Part shown: positions 34,681-46,040 of the stretch, piece after piece
How positions within the stretch are numbered: the first letter of the stretch is position 1
Layout: every line of letters starts with the position of its first letter
Assembly (NCBI GenBank): GCA_947561395.2
Contig: OX387183.1
Location: forward strand, 15,675,402-15,739,401
From: Buxus sempervirens
Taxonomy: Eukaryota; Streptophyta; Magnoliopsida; Buxales; Buxaceae
Length of the DNA: 64,000 bases
Direction: 5' to 3'
Notes under the pieces: generated by a model
Databases searched by the model: none
Seen by the model: only the letters and a program-made list of their open reading frames with translations
What the model was told of the DNA's origin: nothing
Position numbers and translations under genes: made by a program

Positions 34681-35347
34681 CTCTCCTTCTCTTTCTTCAT
34701 CAGTCTCTCCCTCTGGTGCGGGTGGAGGGTCTGTGTTCATGTATCGACCGGATCGGGTGATCCGATCGACTTCTCTTTCAGTAGAAGTGATGGTGGATTC
34801 ATGGTACATAGGTAAGAATTGGTAGGGCGGAGGTACAGCACAATAGGAGGGTTGTCCAAGGTGGAGTTGTGATAGGTTAAGGGTGGGTGGCTCAAGTAAG
34901 AAGTCCATTGGCTCATTGAAGGGATTGTTCATTATATCAAATATGTTCAAGGGAGGTGAATCCGGGACAAGTGGAGGGTAGCAAGGCTCTAGTTCTGGAA
35001 GGTGGAAGTGCACTAGAGGGAATCCCAAGAAGGTTTCGTCATCATCATCTTCATTGATGACATATACTCGCTGATGCATTGCCCCTTCTTAAAGGTAAAT
35101 CCTGACAATTTGCCCCGGTTGCCCAATCAACAAAGAGGGATCAAACTGTACTTCCTTGTCCTGGTCATTGATGATCTGATTTACAGATCCACTGGCGGAA
35201 GCCTTAGAATGGTCTGGGAGAGGATTGGTAGCTGTGCCAGTAGGAGGGGTCGGTGCTGGGGGATCTATAGAGATCTTCTTGCTGTCTATCAGATCTTGTA
35301 TATCATGCCTCAAGTCCCAGCATCGATTAGTGGAATGCCCAGGAGTT
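34681..35347 (-). pseudogene. 3' part of gag of element G
   Basis: Reading leftwards from the deletion edge: GTPGHSTNRCWDLRHDIQDL (end of a zinc-knuckle-like block), a proline-rich linker (DPPAPTPPTGTATN), a block with VRIYL and, beyond a stop at 35089-35091, VYVINEDDDDETFLGFPLVHF and YQFLPMYHESTIT. The stop replaces Gln seen in element F (IYPQEE). The capsid region is deleted. Confidence 0.85.
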
Positions 35348-35510
35348 CCAGCAAACTCAATTGCATTAGAACCGTGTCGAAATGCTTTTTTCAATGAGAT
35401 GAAGTTTGATGGCCAAATTCACTTGAATCAAAAAGTCTATTTTTTGACCCCCTCAGGGTTTGACTTTTCATTTTTCTTCATTTTAGGGGTGCAAAAATCA
35501 GGTGTCTACA
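35348..35510 (-). repeat. 163-bp stub of the 5' LTR of element G
   Basis: Matches 20155-20317 over 163 bp with one difference (GCG to GCA at a CpG). The junction with gag lies in a CCAG shared by both sequences, suggesting a microhomology deletion. Confidence 0.93.
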
Positions 35511-36511
35511 CCGGGCACCTGTTCCGAATCTAAACCGGGGGTTGGTTCAGTCGTACTGCAAGTCACCTGTAATAAAACCAGTCAAGCGGTATTATGAAGA
35601 CTAGGGGTTCGGTCTTTGTTTGGGTTCTTGTAAGTGTTTGAAAGCGAAAGCGACTAATGACACAAAACTCTTTTATTATAAAATCGGCTAATGGCCGAAA
35701 GCTGCAACGGATAACCCCCAAAAGGGAACAAAAAGCAAAAAGAAAACTGACAAGGCTTGCAGGACCGGCCTATCCTGGTCTTATAGCCGTAATCGGGGTA
35801 TAAGAGCAGGAGGAAGGGGGCGGCTGCTAACAAAGCCAATTTGGGGGGTTCACCTTGGATTGCTATCTAACAGAAAATGCACAAGTCACCTGGCTTGATC
35901 AAAGTGAGTCTCAGGACCAGCTGCTCAGGATTTTGTAGCCTTGTTCGGGGTATAGAACTGCGAGTCAGGGTCGGTCTCAACTTACTCTCCGGTGGCAGGA
36001 TTCTGGCGTTGATCAAAGTAAAGAGGGGTCTAAGGTGTCAATGCGACTGGAAGCAGTGAAAGAAGTCCTAGTTTATCCTTCTGACTACAGTGTAGGAGAG
36101 GGGATAAAGATCACGGATGATCAAAATAATATTATAACCGGTTGTGGTTGGATGGATTGTGTCCTCGAGCACTTCGAGTTTGTGTCTTTTATAGCCAATC
36201 TCTGACAGTTGCTCACCGTCCCACTCTTACACGAGCTTCATGGAGGTTGGTCATCCGCAGTCTTCTGCTCTTGAAAGATAACCGCCCAGACATGATCTTA
36301 AATTGGTTATTCTCAAACGACCGATGGCACGATCTTTTGATAATCATGAGTATGGGCTTGCGTGGCCTTAACTGAACTCTCGGTCTATGTGTATGCTGAC
36401 GTGGCCTATTTGACTGCACAAAGCCTACATGTGTTTATGACATGGCCTAAGTAGGCCGTGTAGATACCACGTGGCCTTATCTTATTCGTTGGTCTGTATA
36501 GGGTGTAAACA

Positions 36512-36525
36512 TTGCCCCCCTACTT
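36512..36525 (-). promoter_or_regulatory. Polypurine tract next to LTR H
   Basis: Minus strand reads AAGTAGGGGGGCAA immediately before TGTTTACACCC. It indicates that the sequence to the right is the 3' end of a minus-oriented element. Confidence 0.6.
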
Positions 36526-36682
36526 ACTTATTACGCCGTCATCAGCCGATGTGATGAGTAATTATTTTTGGTTTTTCGAAATTTCTTTTGTCCATTGCTT
36601 GATACGAAAGATTTGCCATCATTTCGCCACTTTCCCATGATCGAAGTGATAATACCTTTTGGGCTTCGTCTTCCGGCCTGCT

Positions 36683-36689
36683 TATAAAA
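36683..36689 (+). promoter_or_regulatory. TATA box of PMD gene copy 1
   Basis: TTATAAAACACC about 70 bp upstream of the plus-strand start codon at 36757, on the strand opposite to LTR H. Confidence 0.55.
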
Positions 36690-39499
36690 CACCGCAGCCG
36701 AATTTTATTTTATTTGTCTCTTTCTGCTATTGCCTTTCTTTCCTCCTTTTCCTTCAATGGCGGGCAATATTATACGTTATTCTTCTCCGGTCGAATCTTT
36801 CGATGGCTCACTATCTGTCAGTCATTTCCTTTGTTCTCATGATGCTCCTTTGGATGCCCCGACTGATAAAGTGAAGGGCCCCTTACTTCTTACCAATGGA
36901 AGAAGTCTTAGTCAATCTTTCCGTTTTCGGAGTTGGCCGAGTGTTTATCCTGAATGGGTAGCTTGGGTCGGCCGAATGAAAGAGCGTTTTGCAGTTACCT
37001 AGCGCAAAACTGGTATTTATGATATGATTCAATTTTCCTGCCATCTGATTCCTTTTAATCGCGATCTTCTCTTCGCCATGAGTTTATTCTGGAATGCTCA
37101 AACCAATACTTTCAACTTCCCCTGTGGGCCGATGACTCCCACTGTTATTGACGTTTGCTTTATTACCGGCTTCTTTGCCACTGGGTATGAAGTCTGGATA
37201 GGTATGACAGATCTTGAGGCTTATAAGCACTTACCTTTGGTAGAGATAGCTGACAAGGGAAAAGAGGTACTTTCAAAGAAGAGGAAGCAACCCCAAATGA
37301 AGGGGCCAAAGTCTTCTAAGAAGGAGGGATCTTCTCGGCAGAAAAAATCATTGTCAGGAGGTGGACCTCAACGGGCGAATCAGATTCGTACCTCTTATCG
37401 GTCCTATATTACGGACTGCAAACAGTTCCAATCTTCAGAATACGAGGGTGATGTGGAACACTTCTACTTCCTTCTTTACTTTTTCTACAATTTCGTCTTC
37501 TGCCCTAAAGCCCAAGCAGTTACCAGAGAATACAGCTCACTGGTCAAGCTTATTAAGGGAGAGTATGAAGTCGCACTTGCTCCTTACTTTTTATCGGTCT
37601 TATACCATTCACTTTAAGAATTGGGTCATGGCACCCTTCAGAATCCTGGGGGTCTGTTGTGGTTTCTCCAATTCTGGGTTTACCACTATTTTCTGTCCAA
37701 GTTCTTTACTTTGGTGGCGAATCCTACGCCTGCTAAATTTGGCGGTTACGTTTGTTTAGAAGTGACTCCTGTTGATTGCTATTTTTCCGAATGCTTTCAT
37801 TTCTTTTTTGAATTTTGACACTTCCCCACTCCTCCTTTTGAAATTTCTGCTCAAGCTCCCAGTTTCCTTTCTATGGAAGATGACATAACCGATGCACAGC
37901 ATCTTATCTAGGCCAGCTTTTTGCTAGCTCGAAATTTGCATTATTCTGTAACGGCAATCAACAAGAAACCGGGATTCGAAGTCTATTTGCCGAATTGTGT
38001 AGGCCGGCAATTCCGTTGTGATCAGAGGATACCCTACCTTGATTTGGAAGGTCTATTTACTATTGACACCCACTCCATTGAGCGACCAACTGTCACTGTA
38101 GGTGATGCTGCTCAAATGGAAGAGCAATATAGGGCAGTAGCTGTCGACTTTCGTCTTCCTTTTCTTCCTTCTCATGCCGTTTGCCGGCATGATTTTCATG
38201 TATAGTGGGATTCTTTCTGGAAGGAAATCTTCCGCCATTCGGCAGATTATTATCTTGAGAAGTTAGGTCTACTTCAACCTTTGCCTGCGCCAACCGAAAA
38301 AGGTACATTCTCCCCCTTCTTGTTTCCAATTATCTTATATTGAGTCTGTTTTTCGGTCGATAGGTAAAGCACCAGTTCTTCCTTCTTTACCTTTGGAAGC
38401 TTCATCTTATACTTCTCCTTTGAGGGATTCGGCCGAAGATCTTGATGATGCTCCGTTACAAAAATTCCCTGCCTCCCCAATGGATCCGGTTGATAACTTT
38501 GACGACGTTCCATTACGACGACGCCCTCGACAGGTGTTGGATCCGGTAAGATTCTCATTATTCATTCTTTTTCTTTTGTTTTTTCTTCATAACGCTCTGT
38601 TTTTCTAGGGAGTGAGTTCCTCGGGCCTGGTCACTCTTCCTCCCAATGCCATGGATTCTTCTTCGGATCCAGTTCCCCTTGTCATTGATCCTATGTCTGC
38701 TTTGGGCCCAACCGACCTCGTCGATTTTGCCAAGCCGATGGATTCTCTTGAAGATCAGGAAGATTAGGAACATCTTTCTCCTCGTGAGGATTCTTCAGAA
38801 AGAGATTCTTCTCCAGAAGTGCCTCCTGGGTATGAAGTGGAGGTTGTACCTCCAGTTGTCGAAATAACTACATCTACTGCCTCCATTGGGATTGATATCC
38901 CTCCGGGTCCTTCTGCTGTGACTAATATTCCCCCGGGTCCTTCTGCTGTGATTGATATCTCCCCGGGTCCTTCTGCTATGGGAGTAGAAGAAGGTGTTGA
39001 TCGGCTGAGGCAAGTAGCCATTGAAGTAAGGAATACCAGTTCATCACTTGCTTTAGAATCTGTTCTAGACTCAAGGTCTCTTTCTGATGATCATTTTGGG
39101 TGATTGGATGTCATGTTGAATGATGTTCGGTCCAATTTCCTATCGGGCAGTTCTCCTGCTCCCTCCTCATCTCCAAACCGTATTCGGTCTGAGATTATCC
39201 ATCTTCTGGCTCCAGGCATAGTCGGTGTTTCAAATACGACTCTCAATCGTGTGAGTGCATTGGCAGCAGAGCTCTAGCATATTCCTTCGGTGTCTTTTGA
39301 CGTAAAATCAGTGTTCTCTCGGCTCTCTCTCTTTTATTCTTCTAAGGTTATGTTCGACCGTTATTCGACCGAAATAGATGAAATAACCAGTGCAGCTAAT
39401 TCTGTTTTTGACCGATATCGATTATTACAACAACTGAAGATTGAACGAGAGGTTTGTTGACATCAATATGTCGAAACGGTCCACACTACAAAAAATTCG

Positions 39500-39935
39500 A
39501 TTTTTACCGGCGGTAGAGTCCCGCCGGTAAAGATCACATTACCGCCGTTAAATCTTTAACGGTGGTAAATTCTACCGCCGCTTAATATGGAGCCGCTAAA
39601 CGAATCAGCGACGCCTGCAACGGCGGTAGCAAGATTACCGCCGCTATTTCGGAGAAATAGGCGGCGGTAATTTTACGGCGGCTATTACCGCCGTTAAATT
39701 TGATTTTTACCGGCGGATATTACCGCCGCTAATAGCATACATTAGCGGCGGTAGATACCGCCGCTAATAACCTCACGTGCCCCCTATATATCTTTAGCAG
39801 CGGTGGTTACCGCCGCTAATAATGTCTATAGGTAAATGCGACTCTGGTTTTAAGCGGCGGTAATTACCGCCGCTTAAAACTTTTGCCTTTTAGCGGCGGT
39901 AATTACCGCCGCTAAAAGGCCTTACCTGCATAAAC
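39500..39935. repeat. Left subterminal palindrome array of the CACTA element
   Basis: Repeated units built on (T)TAGCGGCGGTAA-TTACCGCCGCTAA and GCCGGTAA variants. In En/Spm such repeats bind the TNPA protein; here the binding is inferred. Confidence 0.85.
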
Positions 39936-40301
39936 AAAAACCATAATTAGTTGATCCGAAAATCCTGTAAAATACCTGTAAAATATCTCATTTCGTAGCA
40001 AATTTTATAACAAATGGAGCAAAACAATTACAAAGAAGAAAGTGAATTAAAAGAAATTCTAATAAAATTAAAATACTCTGAACATTCACGTCATATAACT
40101 TAAACTAAAGAACAGTAAATTAATGGTTTCCATTAACAAATGAAATTGCAACTGGTATCAATTTAATAGCCCTGCATGAAAATAACAATGAATCATGCGT
40201 CAGTAAAATTATAAGTAGCCAAAAAAAATTAATATATATATATATATAGAACCGAAGCTATCTTGTGTTACTCACCTCAAATAATAAGAACGCATGTCTA
40301 T
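39936..40301. other. 3' flank of the TNPA-like gene inside CACTA
   Basis: AT-rich, no ORF or repeats noted except an (AT)n run near 40231; probably the 3' untranslated region of the minus-strand gene. Confidence 0.4.
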
Positions 40302-42141
40302 CTAGCTAAAATCCCGAGGAGGACTATCATTTGCAGAAGTTTCGCCAGGAGACTATAAATTGTAAGAAAGATCATTAAGTGTGGTATTTAAATATAAAGA
40401 TGATATGAATTTGTGCTATATGTATTTTTGTAAGGCATTTATATAATACCTGTGTTTGACGTTTACTCATCATGAAGTTTCTAAATTCTTCAAATTCTCT
40501 GGCATGCTGTGCAATAGTTGCTTCAATTGTTTGTCGTTGTCGCATCTCTTCTTCTAGCCGCTCCTCTGTACGTTGCAATTGTTCTCGCATCCTATTAAAT
40601 TCATCCATATCGACATACCGAGATGACGTACTCGAGGATGCACTACCACCCCACAGCCTAGTGGGCGTGTGGCCTAACCCACAACACCGCACCCTGCCAT
40701 GTGTGTCATGCCCCATGACTTGAGTATATACATCATCTCGGGCTGTCGAATCTGGCGTGCCTTGTTCCATGATAGTGCGCATTTGATCCTGAAAAAAATA
40801 TTTATGCAATCATTGAGTTATCAAAATAGATGCTAATAAAGTTATTCGTATGCTACAAGTATACCAACAATAAGAGGAAATAACTTACTATCTTGTCGGC
40901 TGCTTCATCATTGATTGGCGTGCCATCTTTTCGAGTATGCGTTTTTATAAAAGTCTCAGCACGGCCTGCCAATCCCTAATTAAAAAAATATGGTGTTAAT
41001 TGATCATAAATCATTTAAACATCCACAAGCAGAAATTAATACAATTGACCAGATTAAAAAGATGAAGAAATATAAAAACAAAGAACACATGTAGAGATAA
41101 ATAAAGAAAAAATAATAAAAATTTCGACAGCATCTCCCCTAAAAATAGAGGGTTGTCCAGACCAAATTGGTCTAAAATAAAGCCATTCAACCTGAAAAAC
41201 AAAAAAGAATGCAGAACATAGCATTCATATACAATCCCCATTCACATAAATATCACATCTTATCATACAAGAAAATAGAAAAGCTACTATACAATTTAGA
41301 AGAGATAAGAAAGCAATAAAATAAGATCATACACTATGAAAACCGATAATCAAGTTGATGAAGTGACTAGATTTATAATAGTATATCAAGACATTCATAA
41401 GTGGCCATTTGTTATACCTGTTCGTTTCTGACCCTGGCAAAGCTCTTTGTCCCAGCTGTATGATTAAGGGTCTGATTGGCACGATTAGTTTTATTCCTTG
41501 CTGACAAGTTCTGCAACATATAATCATACAAAGTCAATAAACAAGGATGCAGTAGCTTTATAAGACATATTAACTAATTAACAAATTACCTGGGCATTTT
41601 GTGAGTTCCAGTACTCTACTATAATTGCCCATTGATCCTCTACCACATCTGGTGGGCGATGATTTATACGTTCAGCATTTGTTTCGTATGGATCATAATG
41701 GTTCTGCTTCAAATCGGACTTATAGTCCCTCCATTTTTTATTTATTGATTGTAGGATAACATCACGCAACCTCTCTTCAACCTCGAATTTTTCCTACGGT
41801 GCATAACAAATTGAAATTTAAAAGTTAATACCAATTAGCTAAATATGTGGACATTTTGAGCAATGAACTACATTAAAATTTAGATTATTTACCTTTACAA
41901 GTGACCACGCTCGGTCCTTCTCCCTATCTGTGACTTCTCGCCAGCCAAAGCGATTCAAGGGTATAACACGTCCATCGCGTGCCAGTGTCCCACAAAAACT
42001 AGCCAATTTGGAGGCATTTGGTCCAATTGGCTGCCCCAATTCATCTATATCGATGTTCAACTTTTCTCCAGGTCGAAGTTTTAGTATATCAAGGCATCTA
42101 GTAGGACCTCTACCCCTCCTAGCTGGTCCACCCTCTGCCAT
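40302..42141 (-). CDS. TNPA-like CACTA protein (Ptta/En/Spm plant transposase family)
   Basis: Accessory transposition protein expected to bind subterminal repeats. Six exons, all phase 0: 41893-42141, 41590-41793, 41418-41510, 40889-40975, 40450-40788, 40302-40352, each with GT-AG borders; total 341 codons including the stop. Start MAEGGPARRGRGP. Exon 1 has GQPIGPNASKLASFCGTLAR and WREVTDREKDRAW; exon 2 WRDYKSDLK and WAIIVEYWNS; exon 3 a RNKTNRANQ block; exon 4 THTRKDGTPINDEA; exon 5 a coiled coil (MREQLQRTEERLEEEM). This is the domain order of the plant transposase_24 family. No stop in the spliced frame. Exon borders are my prediction. Confidence 0.82.
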
Positions 42142-42333
42142 CTAATAAAATACAATATATGCTGTAGAAAATAAAATCATACAAGTCAATAACAATCTGA
42201 TTCATCATAAACGGCTATTGTTTGTTAGTTAGTTTAATAAAAGAAAATAGTGTGTCGTATTCAAGACAAAAAATGAGAATGAACATGATCACTACAATTC
42301 AAATACAATTCATTCATGGTCATCATCAGAATC

Positions 42334-45300
42334 CTATCCCTGTTCGTCATGAGCAGGATCACTAGAAGATGCGAGCTGTTCTGTACTTGTATGAGAATGA
42401 GCATCAACTGTTGTGCCAGGTACGTCTTCCCTTGCCCAACTCAACCCATCAACCTCTTCTTCATTATTTGTTACAAGTTGGGTAGCATATGGCTCGCAAT
42501 CAATGGGTTGATCATCATTCGTGATCAATTCAAACAAGTCCCTTGGCTTAGTCTTCACAACAACATTCCACTCTTCATCGATTGGATCCACCACAAAGAA
42601 AACTTGTTCAGCTTGAGATGCGAACACAAACGGATCATCCATGACAAGTTGACCAGTATATAATAACCGTTTGAAGTTCACAAGTGTAAATCCTAACTCA
42701 TCTGTCTTAATGCCTCTTCCTTGTGTCATGATATCAACCCAATCACACTTAAACAATACATGTCTAAGCTGCTCTGAATATGCCAATTCGACCACATCAG
42801 TCAGACGCCCGTAAAAAGACATATAACTTGTTATTGGATTTTTATCTTTCGTACTAGCGTAGCTAGTAGTGCTTGCTTTTACCACAACACCGCTATTCTG
42901 ACTTTTTGAGGATTTCTCTTTCTCCATCGTGCAAAAACGATATCCATTACTTATGTATCCTTTGAATTTTTTTGCCATTGATTGTGGCCCCTGTGACAAC
43001 AATATAATGTCGTCGGAGACGGCACTATTTGATGCTTTTAGTGTCTTGGCCTATAAATAAGGGGCCAAGTAGGTTAAGAAATGCAATATTAAACAACACA
43101 TGTAGAGCTAAAACTCTATAAATGAAACAAGGTGTCTTACATGTTCTTTAAACCACTGCATGAATTCATTATTATGTTTCTTTTGTATGTCATGTTCCCT
43201 TGCCCTTGGAGTTAACATCTTAAGAAGGCTTAGATGACGCCTGTAATGTAAAATACAATGATTAATTCAAAGAATATGAAAATATTGTAATATAGAAACA
43301 AATGGATGAGGTAAGTAAGTAACTTCTTACATTCGAAAACTTGCAACCCTGTCGTCATTGAAAAGCACATAACGATGCGCTTGTGCCCACTCAATATTGG
43401 ATAATTTATATGGTTGGGCACTTCCAATTGCAGTTTCATCATAGTTTCTTTGCGGCCGATTAGTTTTTGATTCTACGTTAGGTAAGTATCGGGAACAGAA
43501 TATCATACATTCTTCCGCAATATACCCTTCTGCAATTGACCCCTCCGGTTGTGCTCGATTGCGCACATATGACTTTAGGGTGTACAAGTACCTATTATGA
43601 AAAACATAAATCTTGATAATCAATATGATTTGACGGCGAAATACAAGGAAACACATTTAATAAGACTGTTGTAATACGTACCTTTCAATTGGATACATCC
43701 AACGATATTGGACAGGCCCCCCTTCCATAGCTTCATTTGCTAAGTGAATTGGCAAATGCACCATAATATCAAAGAACGATGGGGGGAAAATCCTCTCCAT
43801 CTGGCATAATACTTGTGCAATACTATCTTGAAGGCGCTTCAAGTCATCAACTTCATAAACTTTGGAGCACAATTGATGAAAAAAGTTGCTCAACTCTATC
43901 AATACAGATGCTACATTCTTCGGCAACACTTTCCGAATAGCAAGAGGCAATAGTTGATGCATCAACACATGAAAATCATGACTTTTAAGACCAAATGTCT
44001 TCCGTTCTTTACTACTCACCCGTTTAGCAATATTGGACGAATAACCATCTGGAACCTTTATACTTTTCAGCACTTTGCAAAATATATCTTGTTCCCGTTT
44101 GTCTAGTGAGAAGCATGCAGCCGGCAAACATGCTTTCTTTCTATCTGGTAACATCTGTGGATGAAGTGCGTGTCTAATACCCATGTCAACCAAATCCAAG
44201 CGCGCCTTAAAGTTGTCCTTCGTTTTTCCATCAATATTTAACAATGTACCAAGTATACTATCACAAACATTCTTCTCAATATGCATCACGTCCAAATTAT
44301 GTTTCAACATAATATCCCTCCAATATGGCAATTCAAAAAATATGCTCTTTTTCTTCCAATTAAAGGGCATCGCTCCTTTACCAGTGTTTTTAGAGTACTT
44401 CTTACTGGTATGTTTCCCAAATACATGTGAACTGTCCCTTAAGTGATCAACAATATCCCACCCGATTAATCCTATTGGAGCTTCCCTTGTCTCTGTGGTA
44501 CCATCGAAGGATTGTTTCTGCTTTCGAAACTTATGATCAAGAGGTAGGAATCGACGATGACCCATATAACAGTGCTTCCGGCTATGACGCAAATACTTAG
44601 AACATGTGTCTTTATGACAAGAAGGGCATGCAAGTTTCCCTTTAGTGCTCCAACCCGAAAGCATAGCATACCCAGGGAAATCACTAATCGTCCAAATTAA
44701 CCCTGCACGCAAAGTGAAGACCTCCTTTCTTGACGCATCATATGTCTCAACCCCAGAACCCCATAGGTCTTTTAACTCTTCTATAAGAGGGCGCAAGTAC
44801 ACATCAATATCATTTCCTGGCCCCTTCGGCCCTGGTATGAGTAAAGAAAGGATCATGTTTGGTTGTTTCATGCACAACCATGGTGGCAAGTTATATGGAA
44901 TCAAAATGACTGGCCACATGCTGTAGGTGATACTCATTGATCTAAATGGATTGAAGCCATCAGATGCTAAGCCCAGTCTAACATTACGAGGATCAGAACT
45001 GAACTCGCTATTCATAACATCAAAATATTTCCAAGTCATAGAATCCGCAGGATGCCTTAACTTATCATCATCAGTACAACCATCCACATGCCATATCATA
45101 TCATCGGCAATCTTGGAAGACATATACAATCTTTGAAGACGCGGCTTCAAAGGAAAGTGCCTTAATATCTTTGCTGCCTTTTTCTTTCCCTTTTTATTGG
45201 AATGACTGTCTTCGGATTTCCATCTAGAAGTACCGCAAATATCACATTTTTGTTTTTCACTAGTTTCATTCCAATATAGCATACAGTCATTTGGGCACGC

Positions 45301-46040
45301 ATCTATTTTGTTATAATTAAGACCCAGGTCCGATATCATCGTCTTGACCTGTGAACTTGTTTCTGGCAATTTTGACACAAACGGAAATGTCTCTCTCAAC
45401 AACTCAAGCGTCAAAGTCAATGACTTATTGCTCCATCCACTTAGGCACTTTATATGAAATAGTTTAACAATGAACGACAATTTCGTGTGGCTTTTACACC
45501 CCGGGTATAACTCTTCTCCAGCATCATGGAAGAGTTTCTCAAACTGTGGATTATTACAAGTTGGGGTATCATCTGATGGCCTATGTGAAGAACTCGCAGA
45601 TACGTCCATTTCATCCTGCACCCCATAAGCTTCTTTAACCATGAGCCTAACTTCATCACCCACAAATTGTGCATCATCTACTATGGGATTAACACGCGGG
45701 GGTTGTAAATCGAGAATATCCTCCCCATGATAGTACCATTTTGTGTAGTTTTGATCAAATCCATTGCAAATCATGTGTTCGTATGCGACTTCTTGACTTT
45801 GATACAACACATTATTACATTTCGGACAAGGACACTTCAACAACCCATGAATAGTTGCCCCGCGAGAACATGCAAACTTGATGAAACCCAAGACTCCATC
45901 TTGATAATCTTGACTAGCCTTATTCCATCCATAGTAAACGTAACCTATTTAGTTAATAAATATAGATACACACCCTTCATCAAAACATTAAGAAATTAAC
46001 ATAATAAATACCTAGATCTTTTCATCCACCTTCGATCCAT
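42334..46040 (-). CDS. TNP2-type CACTA transposase (Transposase_21, DUF4218, DUF4216)
   Basis: Catalytic transposase that cuts the CACTA termini. Exons: 43682-45944, 43331-43591, 43141-43240, 42334-43050 with GT-AG borders and matching phases, about 1112 residues. N-terminal Cys-rich transposase-associated part (CPCPKCNNVL), then the Transposase_21 region (SSDPRNVRLGLASDGFNPF, LLIPGPKGPGNDIDVYLRPL, SGWSTKGKLACPSC, HNLDVMHIEKNV). DUF4218 follows (SHDFHVLMHQLLPLAIR, RWMYPIERYLYTLK across intron 1), and a DUF4216 block in the last exon (YGRLTDVVELAYSE, VFFVVDPIDEEWNVV). An upstream exon with MDRRWM (about 46012-46040) is the likely start, but its phase to the next exon does not match a simple GT-AG join. 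Otherwise no stop was found. Confidence 0.85.

Larger units (their letters stand above)
17919..35510 (-). mobile_element. Ogre/Tat-type Ty3-gypsy retrotransposon G, with three nested solo LTRs
   Basis: Minus-oriented element bounded by target duplication CCGGG (17914-17918 and 35511-35515). Left to right on the plus strand: complete 3' LTR, polypurine tract, 3' untranslated part, integrase, second RNase H, first RNase H, reverse transcriptase, protease/G-patch, 3' part of gag, and a 163-bp stub of the 5' LTR. The second RNase H domain and the protease with DNG identify the Tat lineage. Solo LTRs C, D and E are nested in it. A deletion removed the leader, most of gag and most of the 5' LTR. 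Frameshifts and stops make it non-autonomous. Confidence 0.9.
17879..36511 (-). mobile_element. LTR H (about 1.04 kb), split by element G
   Basis: Joining 17879-17918 to 35516-36511 (removing G and one copy of its CCGGG duplication) gives one minus-oriented LTR with matching ends TGTTTGATACA ... GGGTGTAAACA. It has a TATA box (GGCTATAAAAG, minus strand, near 36187-36197). ACGTGGCC-type repeats lie at 36360, 36399, 36440 and 36469, upstream of the TATA box; the one at 36468-36473 is a CACGTG G-box. A PBS-like motif lies outside the left end and a polypurine tract outside the right end. No LTR family name is assigned. Confidence 0.6.
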
